From positions 1-64,000 of the forward strand of contig CAYJKC010000006.1 in the NCBI GenBank assembly GCA_964370675.1: a stretch of DNA of 64,000 nucleotides, read 5' to 3'. The notes beneath the pieces were generated by a model. The model was not told the origin of the DNA. It worked only from the letters and a program-made list of their open reading frames with translations, and did not search any database. The stretch's first letter is position 1. The number at the start of each line of letters is the position of its first letter. Position numbers and translations under genes: made by a program. This DNA comes from CAYJAD01 sp964370675. GTDB taxonomy: Bacteria > Desulfobacterota > Desulfovibrionia > Desulfovibrionales > Desulfovibrionaceae. Positions 33,689 through 42,370 of this stretch are shown piece by piece.

Positions 33689-34038
33689 GTGATTATCCTT
33701 AGTTTGGATGCAGACAATATCCTCAGATGCCCAAAGCCCTATAGCTTCAAGGCATACTCTGCAAGGACGTTTGACCCCATCCAAAGGCCAATTATTTAAA
33801 AAATAATCCCAATGCAGAGCAGTAAAACTGTAGTCTATGTGACAAATTTCGTCAAGCCTATAAGCCTTAGAAAGCTTTTTTTGTTATCGATTTTAATTTT
33901 TTAGATGAAGAAAGTTAAATATTTCACAATATAAATTATATGAATTTTTTATATATAAAGCCAGTGTACAAGTGCGTATTATATGCTATGATTTTGACTA
34001 ATATGATATAATGATATATTATACTTAAAAAGGTAGAT
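33689..34038. other. Divergent intergenic region nhcA / glycosyltransferase
   Basis: A 350-base AT-rich gap between divergent genes with no open frame of note. It contains the candidate nhc promoter at 33827-33855 and must hold the glycosyltransferase promoter near 33990-34020. No RNA gene is visible. Confidence 0.45.
33827..33855 (-). promoter_or_regulatory. Candidate promoter of nhcABCD
   Basis: On the minus strand: TTGACG (33855-33850), 17-base spacer, TACAGT (33832-33827). It lies about 140 bases upstream of the nhcA start codon, which would leave a leader of about 130 bases. Confidence 0.42.
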
Positions 34039-35049
34039 ATGAAATTTTCTGTTAACAAAAATAAGCCTAGTTATAAAATTACTGCTATAGTCTCGGTGTA
34101 TAAGGCAGAGCGTTTTTTGCGTGCTTGTCTTGAAGATTTGGCAGCGCAAACTATTTTTGATCAAACAGAAGTCATTATTATAGATGCCCATTCTCCAGAA
34201 AATGAGCAAGCTATTGTCCATGAATTTATAAAAAAATATCAAAATATCAAGTATATACGCACTGATGAACGCGAAGGGCTTTATACTTCTTGGAATAGGG
34301 CTTTAAGCATTGCTAGTGGTGAATATATTACCAATGCCAATGCTGATGACAGGCATGCCAAAAATGCCTTTGAGCGATTAAGTCAAGAACTTGATAAACA
34401 CCCAGATGTAGCTGTAGTTTATGCTAATTGCCGCATTACGCATGAAGAAAATGCTTGTTTTTATTCTGCGCCCATTGCGGATTATTTTCGTTGGTTAGCT
34501 TATGATCATATAAACTTACTTAGGCGGTGTGAGGTTGGTCCACAACCCATGTGGAGACGATCCATGCATGAAACTCTTGGTCTTTTTGATGATACTTATA
34601 CTATAACAGGTGATTATGATATGTGGCTGCGTGCATCAGAGCATTATCCCTTGCGGCATATCCCTGAAGAGCTTGGACTATATTTGCGCTATGACAATAA
34701 TTTAGAAACGCAAAATCAAGCTCATACTCAGCAAGAATATCTAAAGGTGCAAAGTGCTGCCTTGAAGCGTTTTATGGCTGATGATTTCAAGCCACACATT
34801 CCCTTGGATATACAATTAAATACTCATAAAGAGCGTCTTAAACGCTATTTATGTAATTTAGAAAATGGTAATAATATAAAAAATCGTCATAAGTTAGGTT
34901 ACCATATTTATGCTTATATTTTGTTGCAAACAAAATTATATGGTCAAACTAGCTTGCTCGATATTAATAAGGACATTTCAAACTTTACAGCCAGTGATAT
35001 AGCTAACTATATTAACTCTTTGTTAATAAAGACTCCTGCATCATTTTAA
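34039..35049 (+). CDS. Family 2 glycosyltransferase
   Basis: A 336-residue GT-A enzyme: N-terminal ITAIVSVYKAERFLRACL, VIIIDAHSPENE for nucleotide binding, the metal-site motif NADDR near residue 97, and VGPQPMWRRSMHETLGLFDD with TGDYDMWLRAS (~165-200), typical of inverting GT2 transferases acting on surface glycans. AAAAAGG precedes the ATG. There are no further glycan genes nearby, so the acceptor is unknown. It has no membrane segment and should act at the inner face of the cytoplasmic membrane. Confidence 0.87.
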   Translation: MKFSVNKNKPSYKITAIVSVYKAERFLRACLEDLAAQTIFDQTEVIIIDAHSPENEQAIVHEFIKKYQNIKYIRTDEREGLYTSWNRALSIASGEYITNANADDRHAKNAFERLSQELDKHPDVAVVYANCRITHEENACFYSAPIADYFRWLAYDHINLLRRCEVGPQPMWRRSMHETLGLFDDTYTITGDYDMWLRASEHYPLRHIPEELGLYLRYDNNLETQNQAHTQQEYLKVQSAALKRFMADDFKPHIPLDIQLNTHKERLKRYLCNLENGNNIKNRHKLGYHIYAYILLQTKLYGQTSLLDINKDISNFTASDIANYINSLLIKTPASF

Positions 35050-35186
35050 AAGATTTTGGAGCATTGATGTAAGTCAACAGTTTTAGGTGCTTTTTTTGCA
35101 TTTTGGGTTGAACTTTGATTAGATATTATGGTTGCATCAACAATACTTCCGCCACGCATTATATATCACATTCCCCTCAAAATGCA

Positions 35187-36872
35187 CTAAGCTGAGTAGT
35201 AAAACAAGAACAGCACCAATAGTTGTGCGGATAATATACGCAAAATCATGGTTAAGGGATATACTGTGGCGTATACTGAGGCCGAAGAATCTGTTCCAAG
35301 AATTTGGTTAGAAAATGCCAAGGCCGGTGGGTCGGTCATACTACCGGCTAAAAGTCCACACACGGTTGGATAGTTGCATTTGAGTATAATCCATGCAAAT
35401 AGTGCGGTAACCATAAGGGGTATGAAGGTGATGATTGCTCCTATGCCCATCCAATATAATCCTGAACCATTAACTATCATGGGCACAAAGCCTGGACCTG
35501 CATTAAGTCCTACTGTGGCTAAAAAGAGCGAAATCCCCATTTCGCGTATCATAAGGCTTGCGCTGGGTGAAATATAGCACACCATACCACCTATTTTATG
35601 TAAACGGCTAAAGATAATAGCCACAATAAGTGGTCCGCCGGCTAATCCCAATTTTAACCCTGCAGGCAGTCCTGGTATAAATATGGGAATGCTACCAAGG
35701 AGTATGCCAATAAAAATGGCGGCAAATATGGGAATAACTTGTGGATGGTCTAAAGTTCGTAAGGAATCGCCCAAAAATCTGCGGGCAGCAAAAATACCTT
35801 CGGGGTCAGAAACTATACGCAAAGTATCACCATAGTGAACTACGGTGGAAGGGGTAGCTGTGAACTCAAAACCAGAGCGGATAACACGTGTAGGAACAAT
35901 GCCTACTTCCGCACCAAGCTCCAATTTTTTTATGGTTTTTCCGGCAAGAGAACTTCTGGTAACAGTAATATCGGCAATTTTTAGGCAACCTTCAATATTG
36001 TGCAAATTAATTTCTGATTTTTTACCCATAATTTCCACAAGCTTTTCTAATTCGGTAGTATCGCCCACAGCGTGCAAAAGTGTCCCATGCGTGAGCACTG
36101 TTCCTGGTTTTGGGGTATGCATAATCCCACGCATTTGTTCAACTCGTGAAAAAACCACGTCTAATTTTTCTAAAGCCTTAATCGAATCAAGTCTTTTGCC
36201 CACAAGAGCTTCATTGGTCACTTCTACTGTAAGGTAATTTAATTTTTGCTTCGAAGCATTGTTTAGTTCTTCCATGGCTGCGTTTTCTTTTTCAATATCA
36301 ATACGAAAAATAAAGCGCATCAAAATCATAATCAAAATAATACCCAAAATGCCAAATGGATATGCAGCAGCATAGCCAAGACCTGCTTGGCTTACATATT
36401 GTGCTGTCATTTCGGCAGAAGGTAAAATATCACTAAGTATTTGTGTGGAAGCGGCAAGAGAAGGGGTGTTTGTAACAGCCCCACTATAAAGACCCACAAT
36501 AACAGGTAATGGTATATCAAAAACCACAAAGCACGCGCCGGCCAAAATGGTTCCAGAGCATACTATAAAAGCTGCTAAAAGATTTAGCCGTAGACCATTA
36601 CGTTTCAGCGATTCCACAAAGCCTGGTCCTACTTGCATGCCTATGGAATATACAAAAAGTATCAGTCCAAATTCTCTGGCAAAGTGCAAGACATGACTAT
36701 CTATAATCAAACCAAAATGTCCAACAGCTATACTGCTAAAAAGAACGCCACCCACTCCAAGGCTGATGGTGCCTACTTTTACATGGCCAAGCAATATACC
36801 GGTAATGATACATAGAGATAGTACTAAAATAGCCTGTGCTGCACTTTGGGAAAAGAAAAGATCTGCCAACAT
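35187..36872 (-). CDS. AspT/YidE-type putative transporter with two RCK_C domains
   Basis: A 561-residue membrane protein of the aspartate-alanine-exchanger family (YidE/YbjL branch). Two blocks of about five hydrophobic segments (residues ~12-185 and ~385-560) flank two cytoplasmic TrkA-C/RCK_C-like domains (~205-290 and ~295-370). The mirrored motifs GPGFVESLKRNG and GPGFVPMIVNG, and SGAVTNTPSLAASTQ and AGSMTDPPALAFSN, show the family's internal duplication. The substrate is not known. It appears monocistronic. Confidence 0.85.
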   Translation of the reverse strand: MLADLFFSQSAAQAILVLSLCIITGILLGHVKVGTISLGVGGVLFSSIAVGHFGLIIDSHVLHFAREFGLILFVYSIGMQVGPGFVESLKRNGLRLNLLAAFIVCSGTILAGACFVVFDIPLPVIVGLYSGAVTNTPSLAASTQILSDILPSAEMTAQYVSQAGLGYAAAYPFGILGIILIMILMRFIFRIDIEKENAAMEELNNASKQKLNYLTVEVTNEALVGKRLDSIKALEKLDVVFSRVEQMRGIMHTPKPGTVLTHGTLLHAVGDTTELEKLVEIMGKKSEINLHNIEGCLKIADITVTRSSLAGKTIKKLELGAEVGIVPTRVIRSGFEFTATPSTVVHYGDTLRIVSDPEGIFAARRFLGDSLRTLDHPQVIPIFAAIFIGILLGSIPIFIPGLPAGLKLGLAGGPLIVAIIFSRLHKIGGMVCYISPSASLMIREMGISLFLATVGLNAGPGFVPMIVNGSGLYWMGIGAIITFIPLMVTALFAWIILKCNYPTVCGLLAGSMTDPPALAFSNQILGTDSSASVYATVYPLTMILRILSAQLLVLFLFYYSA

Positions 36873-37045
36873 AATTTGCTCACTATTTTATGGCTTAAAG
36901 TTGTTGTATAAAAATGCAAAATATATACTCAATGCCACAATATACGCAGATTTTCACAATGCCAAGTGAAATGTTTATTATCAGGCTGTTTACGGCAATC
37001 TAATTTTAAACTTTTTGCCAGCCACGCTTATTTTGTTAAGAACAT

Positions 37046-37232
37046 ATTGGAGGTTGGGGTTCTTTTTAAGCAATTAGCCGGCGGTGAAGCAAGGACCGAC
37101 CCAACGACCTGCCCAAAGGCCGACCCAACGGGCAGCGAAGCCGCTAACGTTAGGTGAGCCAGCGAACCTTACGTTAATCGCGAGCAACGCGGGAGTGCCG
37201 AGCCGCGAAAAAAACTTTACCGAACTTCAAAC
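37046..37232. repeat. Dispersed inverted-repeat element, copy 2
   Basis: Ends ttggaggttggggttctttttaag and ctttaccgaacttcaa are imperfect inverted copies, and the blocks ttaagcaatt and cgcgaaaaaaacttta are shared with the element at 1158-1260. The centre is distinctly GC-rich against the AT-rich surroundings, with the 11-mer ccgacccaacg repeated directly and an inverted pair around ctaacgttag / cttacgttaa. It is longer than copy 1, with a different centre but conserved ends. Confidence 0.68.
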
Positions 37233-37292
37233 ATAGTTGCATAAATTAGTGAAATTGGATTGCTGTGGTTGCTATATTCCATTAAAACACGC

Positions 37293-37328
37293 AAAAAAGC
37301 CTGCTAGAAATATCAAGCAGGCTTTTTT
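37293..37328. terminator. Bidirectional terminator at the end of rpmB
   Basis: A perfect 13-bp stem (aaaaaagcctgct at 37293-37305 and its complement at 37316-37328) with T-runs on both strands, 19 bases after the rpmB stop. Confidence 0.9.
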
Positions 37329-37346
37329 ATAGCTAAAAAAATAAAT

Positions 37347-37556
37347 TTAAGCTGAAGCGCGAGCTACTGGCTTAACTATAAGACCAGAGCGCAAGCAACG
37401 TGTGCACACACGCAAAGTGCGTACCATACCATTGGGGAATTGGTGACGCGTTTTTTGCAAATTTGGGTTGAAACGACGCTTGGTTTTTACGTTTGAGTGG
37501 CTAACTAAGTTACCTACCTGGGGCTTTTTCCCGCAAAGATCGCATTCTCTACTCAT
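37347..37556 (-). CDS. rpmB: 50S ribosomal protein L28
   Basis: A 69-residue L28: MSRECDLCGKKPQVGN, the HSNVKTKRRFNPNLQ core, and a second CxxC (VCTRCLRSG). The four cysteines make it the zinc-binding C+ form. A perfect GGAGG seven bases before the ATG fixes the start; the longer frame adds 32 residues unlike L28. It is transcribed alone and is not next to rpmG. Confidence 0.95.
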   Translation of the reverse strand: MSRECDLCGKKPQVGNLVSHSNVKTKRRFNPNLQKTRHQFPNGMVRTLRVCTRCLRSGLIVKPVARASA

Positions 37557-37786
37557 AATTCCTCCGTATATATATTGACTAAAAATTACTTTGTAACACG
37601 CATTATGCGTGCGGTAGCCCATGTTCATATACAGCATTTTAATAAAAGGCAAGCTTTTTTATTAAAAAAACATATTTAAAAGTATCATTGCCATATTTCA
37701 TTTATGTTGTTATATTTACGCCATACAATAAAACTGCGTTGATTTGCGCTAACTGTGATTAATAAATTTTGTTAAGGTAGCTTGCT

Positions 37787-38257
37787 ATGAAAAAACTACT
37801 TGTTATGGGTATTGGTAATATGTTGCTGACAGATGACGGTATTGGTGTTTTTGCAGCACAAAAGCTTATGGAAGAAAGTTTTCCTGAAAATGTCACTGTT
37901 TTAGAGGCAGGGACATTTACCCAAGACATTTTTTATCTTTTTGAAGGATATGATACTGTTTTAGTTTTAGATATTGTACATGCTAATGGAGAACCCGGAA
38001 CCATTTATAGATTGTCAGAGTCCGACCTTGTTGATAATGAAAAACAACGCTTATCTATTCATGATATTGATCTTATTGACTCATTAAATATGGCTGAACT
38101 CCTACATGGTAAACGCCCTCATATACAAATCTTAGGCATGGAACCAGAAGATTATACCACTTGGAACGTGGGGCTCTCCCCTAAAGTTCAAGCAAAATTT
38201 GACGATTATTTAAACGTTGCGCGCCAAGAAATTTCAAGCTTGGTAGCAGCACTGTAG
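37787..38257 (+). CDS. hyaD: NiFe-hydrogenase maturation endopeptidase
   Basis: A 156-residue HyaD/HybD-type peptidase that clips the C-terminus of the NiFe-hydrogenase large subunit once nickel is inserted. The family start MGIGNMLLTDDGIGVFAA, the metal-site Asp in VLDIVHANGEPG near residue 64 and His in LSIHDIDL near residue 92 are present. HypC follows nine bases downstream, a coupling seen in Desulfovibrio hyn operons, but no structural hydrogenase gene lies upstream in this window. The symbol is by family, hynC being an equivalent name. Confidence 0.88.
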   Translation: MKKLLVMGIGNMLLTDDGIGVFAAQKLMEESFPENVTVLEAGTFTQDIFYLFEGYDTVLVLDIVHANGEPGTIYRLSESDLVDNEKQRLSIHDIDLIDSLNMAELLHGKRPHIQILGMEPEDYTTWNVGLSPKVQAKFDDYLNVARQEISSLVAAL

Positions 38258-38266
38258 GAGCAAATT

Positions 38267-38518
38267 ATGTGTCTTGCCATTCCGGCTAAAATTGTTGAAT
38301 GTCTTGAGGATAATATGGTGCGCGCCAGAGTTGGTGAAAGTGAAACCTACCTTACAACTTCGGTAATGCTTTTGCCTGAAGCAGTGCAAGTTGGCGACTA
38401 TATTATTGTTCATGCAGGTTTTGCCCTACATAAGTTAAGAGAAGAAGATGCTCTTGAAACTTTGCGCCTTTATCGTGAGATGACTTTGCAAGTGGAAGGG
38501 CATGAAGCGGAGTTTTAA
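38267..38518 (+). CDS. hypC: Hydrogenase assembly chaperone HypC
   Basis: An 83-residue HypC/HybG chaperone. The functional N-terminus MCLAIPAKI carries Cys2, which holds the Fe(CN)2CO unit with HypD before transfer to the hydrogenase large subunit. VGDYIIVHAGFALHKL in the middle and the C-terminal acidic helix match the family. HyaD lies immediately upstream; hypABDEF are not in the window. Confidence 0.93.
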   Translation: MCLAIPAKIVECLEDNMVRARVGESETYLTTSVMLLPEAVQVGDYIIVHAGFALHKLREEDALETLRLYREMTLQVEGHEAEF

Positions 38519-38609
38519 CACTTAGGGCTTGAAGCATAATATGCTCACGCCATAAACAAAAACAAGCTTATGTCAAATTTTGCTTGATTTAGACATTAGG
38601 AGGATGGTT

Positions 38610-38843
38610 ATGGAAGGCAACAATATCCCAAAACCTCAGCGTGGTTCAGAAATTACCTTAGGTGATGTGGGGAGAAAATATGTCAGTGGAGCTAAGCTCA
38701 CTATGTCTGAAGAAAATATGGCAATGCTTGCCAGTGCAAGAGAAAATGCTTCTAATTATGGTCCAGACCCTGCAGAATTTAAAGTAGAAAGACCAAAACT
38801 ACCAGAGACAGTGGTTGGCACTATTGTGGAACACTCTACATAA
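38610..38843 (+). CDS. Conserved-looking small protein of unknown function
   Basis: A 77-residue soluble protein (MEGNNIPKPQRGSE start) with no cysteines, no membrane segment and no family I recognise. The gene call rests on a textbook AGGAGG six bases before the chosen ATG, an intact frame, and a terminator after it. An ATG two codons earlier is too close to the ribosome-binding site. It may share the hyaD-hypC transcript, 91 bases upstream. Confidence 0.6.
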   Translation: MEGNNIPKPQRGSEITLGDVGRKYVSGAKLTMSEENMAMLASARENASNYGPDPAEFKVERPKLPETVVGTIVEHST

Positions 38844-38867
38844 ATAAAATTAAGTACAAATACGAAT

Positions 38868-38898
38868 GGGCCTTACATTATTGTGAGGCCTTTATTTT
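38868..38898 (+). terminator. Terminator directly before the next gene's RBS
   Basis: Arms 38868-38877 and 38882-38891 (gggccttaca and tgtgaggcct, with two wobble pairs) followed by ttatttt. It ends only one base before the AGGAGGG of the 38909 gene, so readthrough may tune that gene. Confidence 0.65.
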
Positions 38899-38908
38899 AG
38901 GAGGGATT

Positions 38909-39211
38909 ATGAGCGCTACTATTGATGAATTAACCATTCATTATGAAGAGGATGGTCAATGCATTGTTAAAGAAATTGACAAAGCAATTTTAAGTAAAGG
39001 GGCTTGGACCACAATATTATTTCGCTTTCAAGAGTGGAAAAGTGATACAGATACCTATGGACCAGATAAATATACCATTAGACGCTATAAAAAAGTAGCT
39101 GGAGAGTATAAATATCAGTCAAAGTTTACTATTTCCAGTGCTGACCAAGCAAAAAAAATTATTTCTGCATTGCAAGGTTGGCTTGATGAAGAAGCAGTTA
39201 ATGACAAATAA
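38909..39211 (+). CDS. 100-residue protein of unknown function
   Basis: A soluble, slightly basic protein rich in aromatic residues (KGAWTTILFRFQEW near residues 30-44, YTIRRYKKVAGEYKYQSKF near 55-73), ending with a helical segment (ADQAKKIISALQGWL). The alternating strand pattern suggests a small beta sheet plus helix, as in some nucleic-acid-binding folds, but I do not recognise a family. AGGAGGG precedes the ATG. It lies 22 bases before the DNA methyltransferase gene and probably shares its transcript. Confidence 0.65.
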   Translation: MSATIDELTIHYEEDGQCIVKEIDKAILSKGAWTTILFRFQEWKSDTDTYGPDKYTIRRYKKVAGEYKYQSKFTISSADQAKKIISALQGWLDEEAVNDK

Positions 39212-39233
39212 TTAGTATTTTTAATCAATAATT

Positions 39234-40184
39234 ATGAAGGCACCACGCAATAAAACCATTGATATAGGTATAGAAGAGGGCAGGCAATACCTATCACGTT
39301 GTATTGCCTTGCAAGAAAGTTTGCCACTTAGCATTATTCAAAATAAAACTATCATGGGTGACACATTAAGTGTCTTGCCAAATATACCTAAAAATATTGT
39401 GGATCTGCTGATTGTTGATCCGCCATATAATTTGCACAAAAATTTTCATGGGCAAAATTTTAAACGTTGTGATGATGCGGAATATAGCCAATATACTGAA
39501 GAATGGCTCAAGCTTGTAAAGCCATTGCTTAAACAAAATGCATCTATTTATGTTTGCTGTGATTGGCAAAGCAGTATAATTATTGGAAATATTTTAAAGA
39601 AATATTTTCATGTGCAAAATCGTATTACTTGGCAAAGAGAAAAAGGTCGTGGTGCTTTGCAAAACTGGAAAAACGGTCTTGAAGATATTTGGTTTGCCAC
39701 AAATAGCAATAAGTATACATTTAATGTTGAAGCAGTAAAAATTAGGCGTAGAGTTCTCGCTCCATACAAAATATCCGGCAAACCCAAGGATTGGGAACAA
39801 ACTAAGCAGGGTAATTTTAGAAATACCTACCCATCTAATTTTTGGGATGATATTTCCATACCTTATTGGTCTATGCCGGAAAATACTGCCCATCCAACGC
39901 AAAAGCCAGAAAAATTATTGGCTAAGCTAATGCTTGCTAGCTCCAATGAAGGGGATTTAGTTTTAGATCCTTTTCTCGGCTCAGGCTCTACCTCAGTGGT
40001 AGCAAAAAAGTTAAATAGACATTATATAGGCATTGAACATAATGAACAATACTGCATATGGGCTGAAAAAAGACTAGAAATGGCAGAAAGAAACCAAGAA
40101 ATACAAGGCTATGCGCAAGGTATTTTTTGGGAAAGAAACAGCCACCCGCAGCAAAAAAAATCTCATAAGAGCAATAAGGGCTAA
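39234..40184 (+). CDS. Orphan DNA methyltransferase (beta class)
   Basis: A 316-residue site-specific DNA methyltransferase. The catalytic motif DPPY lies at about residue 62 and the SAM-binding LDPFLGSGSTSVVAKK near residue 245, the motif IV-before-motif I order of the beta class (N6-adenine or N4-cytosine). A target-recognition stretch is probably 110-215. No restriction endonuclease is adjacent, so it may be a regulatory or remnant methylase. No strong ribosome-binding site precedes the ATG. The last 20 residues are Lys/His/Gln-rich. The recognition sequence cannot be inferred. Confidence 0.85.
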   Translation: MKAPRNKTIDIGIEEGRQYLSRCIALQESLPLSIIQNKTIMGDTLSVLPNIPKNIVDLLIVDPPYNLHKNFHGQNFKRCDDAEYSQYTEEWLKLVKPLLKQNASIYVCCDWQSSIIIGNILKKYFHVQNRITWQREKGRGALQNWKNGLEDIWFATNSNKYTFNVEAVKIRRRVLAPYKISGKPKDWEQTKQGNFRNTYPSNFWDDISIPYWSMPENTAHPTQKPEKLLAKLMLASSNEGDLVLDPFLGSGSTSVVAKKLNRHYIGIEHNEQYCIWAEKRLEMAERNQEIQGYAQGIFWERNSHPQQKKSHKSNKG

Positions 40185-40229
40185 TGCTTTAATTTGTTTG
40201 ACAAATTACTTAATTAAAAAACTTTATCT

Positions 40230-41813
40230 TCATGGTTGAAACATAGAGTTTTTTTCAAACAAGGTTAAATCACGCTCATGCCTAATTTGAAAGTATGCTT
40301 TCTCTCCAAGCTTTTTAATATTTAGCTTTTCAGTGGCAAGATTTCCATTAATATAAGCTTGATACTTGGGTTTAACCCTATATTCTTGTTCAAATTTTGC
40401 ATTTCTTGGTTCAAAAATACTTTCGCCTGCTAAGAGTGAATATTCTAAAGCATTTCTGGCTATTGTCTTAAAGGTTGTATAGGATAAATTATGCTCTTGG
40501 GCGGCGCGCACATATTCTTGGCTTAGATTTGAGCGCGCAACACCTTCATCATCTGTATTTAAGGTAACTGCAACCCCTGCCTCTAAATATAGTTTGATGG
40601 GGTGATCATTACCAACAATACCTAAAATAACATCATTACTTGAAAGACAAATTTCAATGGGAATGCCTTTTTGTTTCATCATTGCTAAGGTTTTATGAGG
40701 ATCACTTTCCCATGCAATGGACACACCATGCCCAATGCGCAAGGCATGCCCCTTAGTTATGGAGGTGCTAATGCGCTCACGCATGGCTTCTAGTGATGAA
40801 TCGCGCAAGTTTAATTCCCCTGCATGCAATAAAATATTAGGTTTTTCTAAATTATTATATAAAAAATCTAATATTTCCATCTGAGTGTCGAAGTTTTGCA
40901 TGGCAAGCGGATGTGCTTCGCATTGAACTAAGTTTACTGCCACAATATCTTTATTGATTTTTGTAGATGTTAAACTGGTAGCAGCTCTAACAAATAACTC
41001 ATAATTACTTTGATGACGATAGAGGTGCGGAATAAATTTTACTACTATATCAGGGTGTTCACCAAGTATAGTAAGCTTATATTTTTTACGTAAAACTTCA
41101 TCAGTAGCTTTGAATTTTGTGTTTATGGCATCATTAACTGCTGTGGCAAATTCCTTACTATTTAAATAAGGAGTTATTTTATTTAACGCATCTTTTAGTT
41201 TCTTTGCATCAAATTGCTCTTGGGGCAAAAGTTTGCGAACTTGTGCATAAAGTGCTTGTGGAACCACATCTTGCATAAATTCAACATAGTATACATGTTG
41301 GCTATAGTTTCTGGCAATAACTCTAGCTAAATTTTCAGGATTATCTAAGACATATGGAATATAATCAAAGGTGGCAAAAAAATGATCCGAACCATGTATA
41401 GTATTTTTATAAAAACCACGCATGCTTACATTATCAAGATATGTTTTTAAATCTTCAGGACGATTTAATAACTCCTGCACACTAATAATGTTTTCATTTT
41501 TTTCAGTATTTGGTGCTAATACTTGTTGCGAGGACATATCATACATATAACCTTTTTTTGCACCATATATTAACATTTCTTCAGCAAAATATGCTCCAAC
41601 AAGGTGATTATGTAAATCGGCGCCTTTGGGAAATTTATTCATAAAAATGATGAGTTCTGGCGTGTAATTTCTAGTTTTTTCAAGATATGCTGAAACAGGT
41701 TGTTCTTGCTCGGTAAGCATAGGCGCAGTATTTTTTGCTTCTGCTACTTGAAGTAGTAAGGTGAAAACAAGCATGAAGCACAATATGCTATTAACCATAT
41801 AACTATTTTTCAT
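40230..41813 (-). CDS. Exported adenosine deaminase-like protein
   Basis: A 527-residue member of the adenosine/AMP deaminase superfamily, closest in layout to the secreted ADGF/CECR1 branch. A signal peptide (ILCFMLVFTLLLQVAEA) is followed by a ~50-residue N-terminal extension, then the zinc-site HxH in GADLHNHL near residue 65, LLHAGELN near 335, the His of LRIGHGV near 365 and the zinc Asp in LNTDDEGV near 425. It should deaminate adenosine-like nucleosides in the periplasm or medium. The ATG at 41813 has GGGAG upstream. It is convergent with the methyltransferase and monocistronic. Confidence 0.83.
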   Translation of the reverse strand: MKNSYMVNSILCFMLVFTLLLQVAEAKNTAPMLTEQEQPVSAYLEKTRNYTPELIIFMNKFPKGADLHNHLVGAYFAEEMLIYGAKKGYMYDMSSQQVLAPNTEKNENIISVQELLNRPEDLKTYLDNVSMRGFYKNTIHGSDHFFATFDYIPYVLDNPENLARVIARNYSQHVYYVEFMQDVVPQALYAQVRKLLPQEQFDAKKLKDALNKITPYLNSKEFATAVNDAINTKFKATDEVLRKKYKLTILGEHPDIVVKFIPHLYRHQSNYELFVRAATSLTSTKINKDIVAVNLVQCEAHPLAMQNFDTQMEILDFLYNNLEKPNILLHAGELNLRDSSLEAMRERISTSITKGHALRIGHGVSIAWESDPHKTLAMMKQKGIPIEICLSSNDVILGIVGNDHPIKLYLEAGVAVTLNTDDEGVARSNLSQEYVRAAQEHNLSYTTFKTIARNALEYSLLAGESIFEPRNAKFEQEYRVKPKYQAYINGNLATEKLNIKKLGEKAYFQIRHERDLTLFEKNSMFQP

Positions 41814-41936
41814 AATGCACTCCCGTGGCACATTTTTTAAGTGTTTGAAAGCGTTTTTAAGTAGATTTATATAATAGATGATAATTATTTTGTATTAGCA
41901 ATTTAAACCGAAACTTGTATTCTTTCAAGCTTAAAT

Positions 41937-41947
41937 AGAACGCTGGT
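41937..41947. repeat. Left target-site duplication
   Basis: The 11-mer agaacgctggt immediately precedes the transposon-like element and is repeated exactly at 42371-42381 directly after it. Confidence 0.8.
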
Positions 41948-42370
41948 CAGGGCAAACGCATCTAAATTTATCCAACTTTGGTCGGCGACATTTTCCCCAT
42001 TAGCACCTGCGGTATTTATGCCAAAGCGTGGTCTCAATTATAAGAGAACGCGTGGTGAGGGGAGAACGAAATGGGGAGGGGCAGCATTCCTTTAACTCGT
42101 TTTTTGCAAAATAAAATTATTGCATCATCCAGTATTCACAGGCAAAAAACGATTGCTGTTTTTTGGGCAGTGTTGTGTGTATTTTTGATTTTTTTCGCTG
42201 TCAAGGAAGACTATTTTTTGCTGCGTAAGCGACCTCGAGGTCGTGCGTATAAGCAAAAAATTTTCTGACGCTGACAGCGGAAAAAAGGAAAATACCGCAA
42301 CAATGTCCAAAAGTATGTGCAGGGCTGCGTAGCAGCCGCATAAAGCAACAAAATAAGATGCGTTTGCCCT
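41948..42370. mobile_element. 423-bp MITE-like non-autonomous element
   Basis: Perfect 15-bp terminal inverted repeats (agggcaaacgcatct at 41949-41963 and its complement at 42356-42370) are flanked by exact 11-bp direct repeats (41937-41947 and 42371-42381). The left end begins CAGGG; together with the duplication length this recalls ISAs1-type ends, an assignment made from memory. No transposase is encoded: a 65-codon frame at 42071-42268 has no family resemblance. The interior holds a 97-bp imperfect palindrome. Confidence 0.85.
42190..42286. repeat. 97-bp imperfect palindrome inside the MITE-like element
   Basis: Centred on the perfect 14-mer cgacctcgaggtcg (42230-42243), with the outer arms ttttttcgctgtca (42190-42203) and tgacagcggaaaaaa (42272-42286). 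Intermediate blocks (ttttttgc against gcaaaaaa) also pair, so the region can form one long cruciform or RNA hairpin. Confidence 0.75.

Larger units (their letters stand above)
36873..37346. other. Non-coding region upstream of the AspT-like gene
   Basis: A 470-base gap. Most of its centre is the GC-rich dispersed repeat listed at 37046-37232; the right end holds the rpmB terminator at 37293-37328. Short open frames here are not supported as genes. Confidence 0.5.

Noticed and set aside
42071..42268. 65-codon open frame inside the MITE-like element
   Set aside because: It has no resemblance to any transposase, runs through the palindrome, and has no convincing translation signals.
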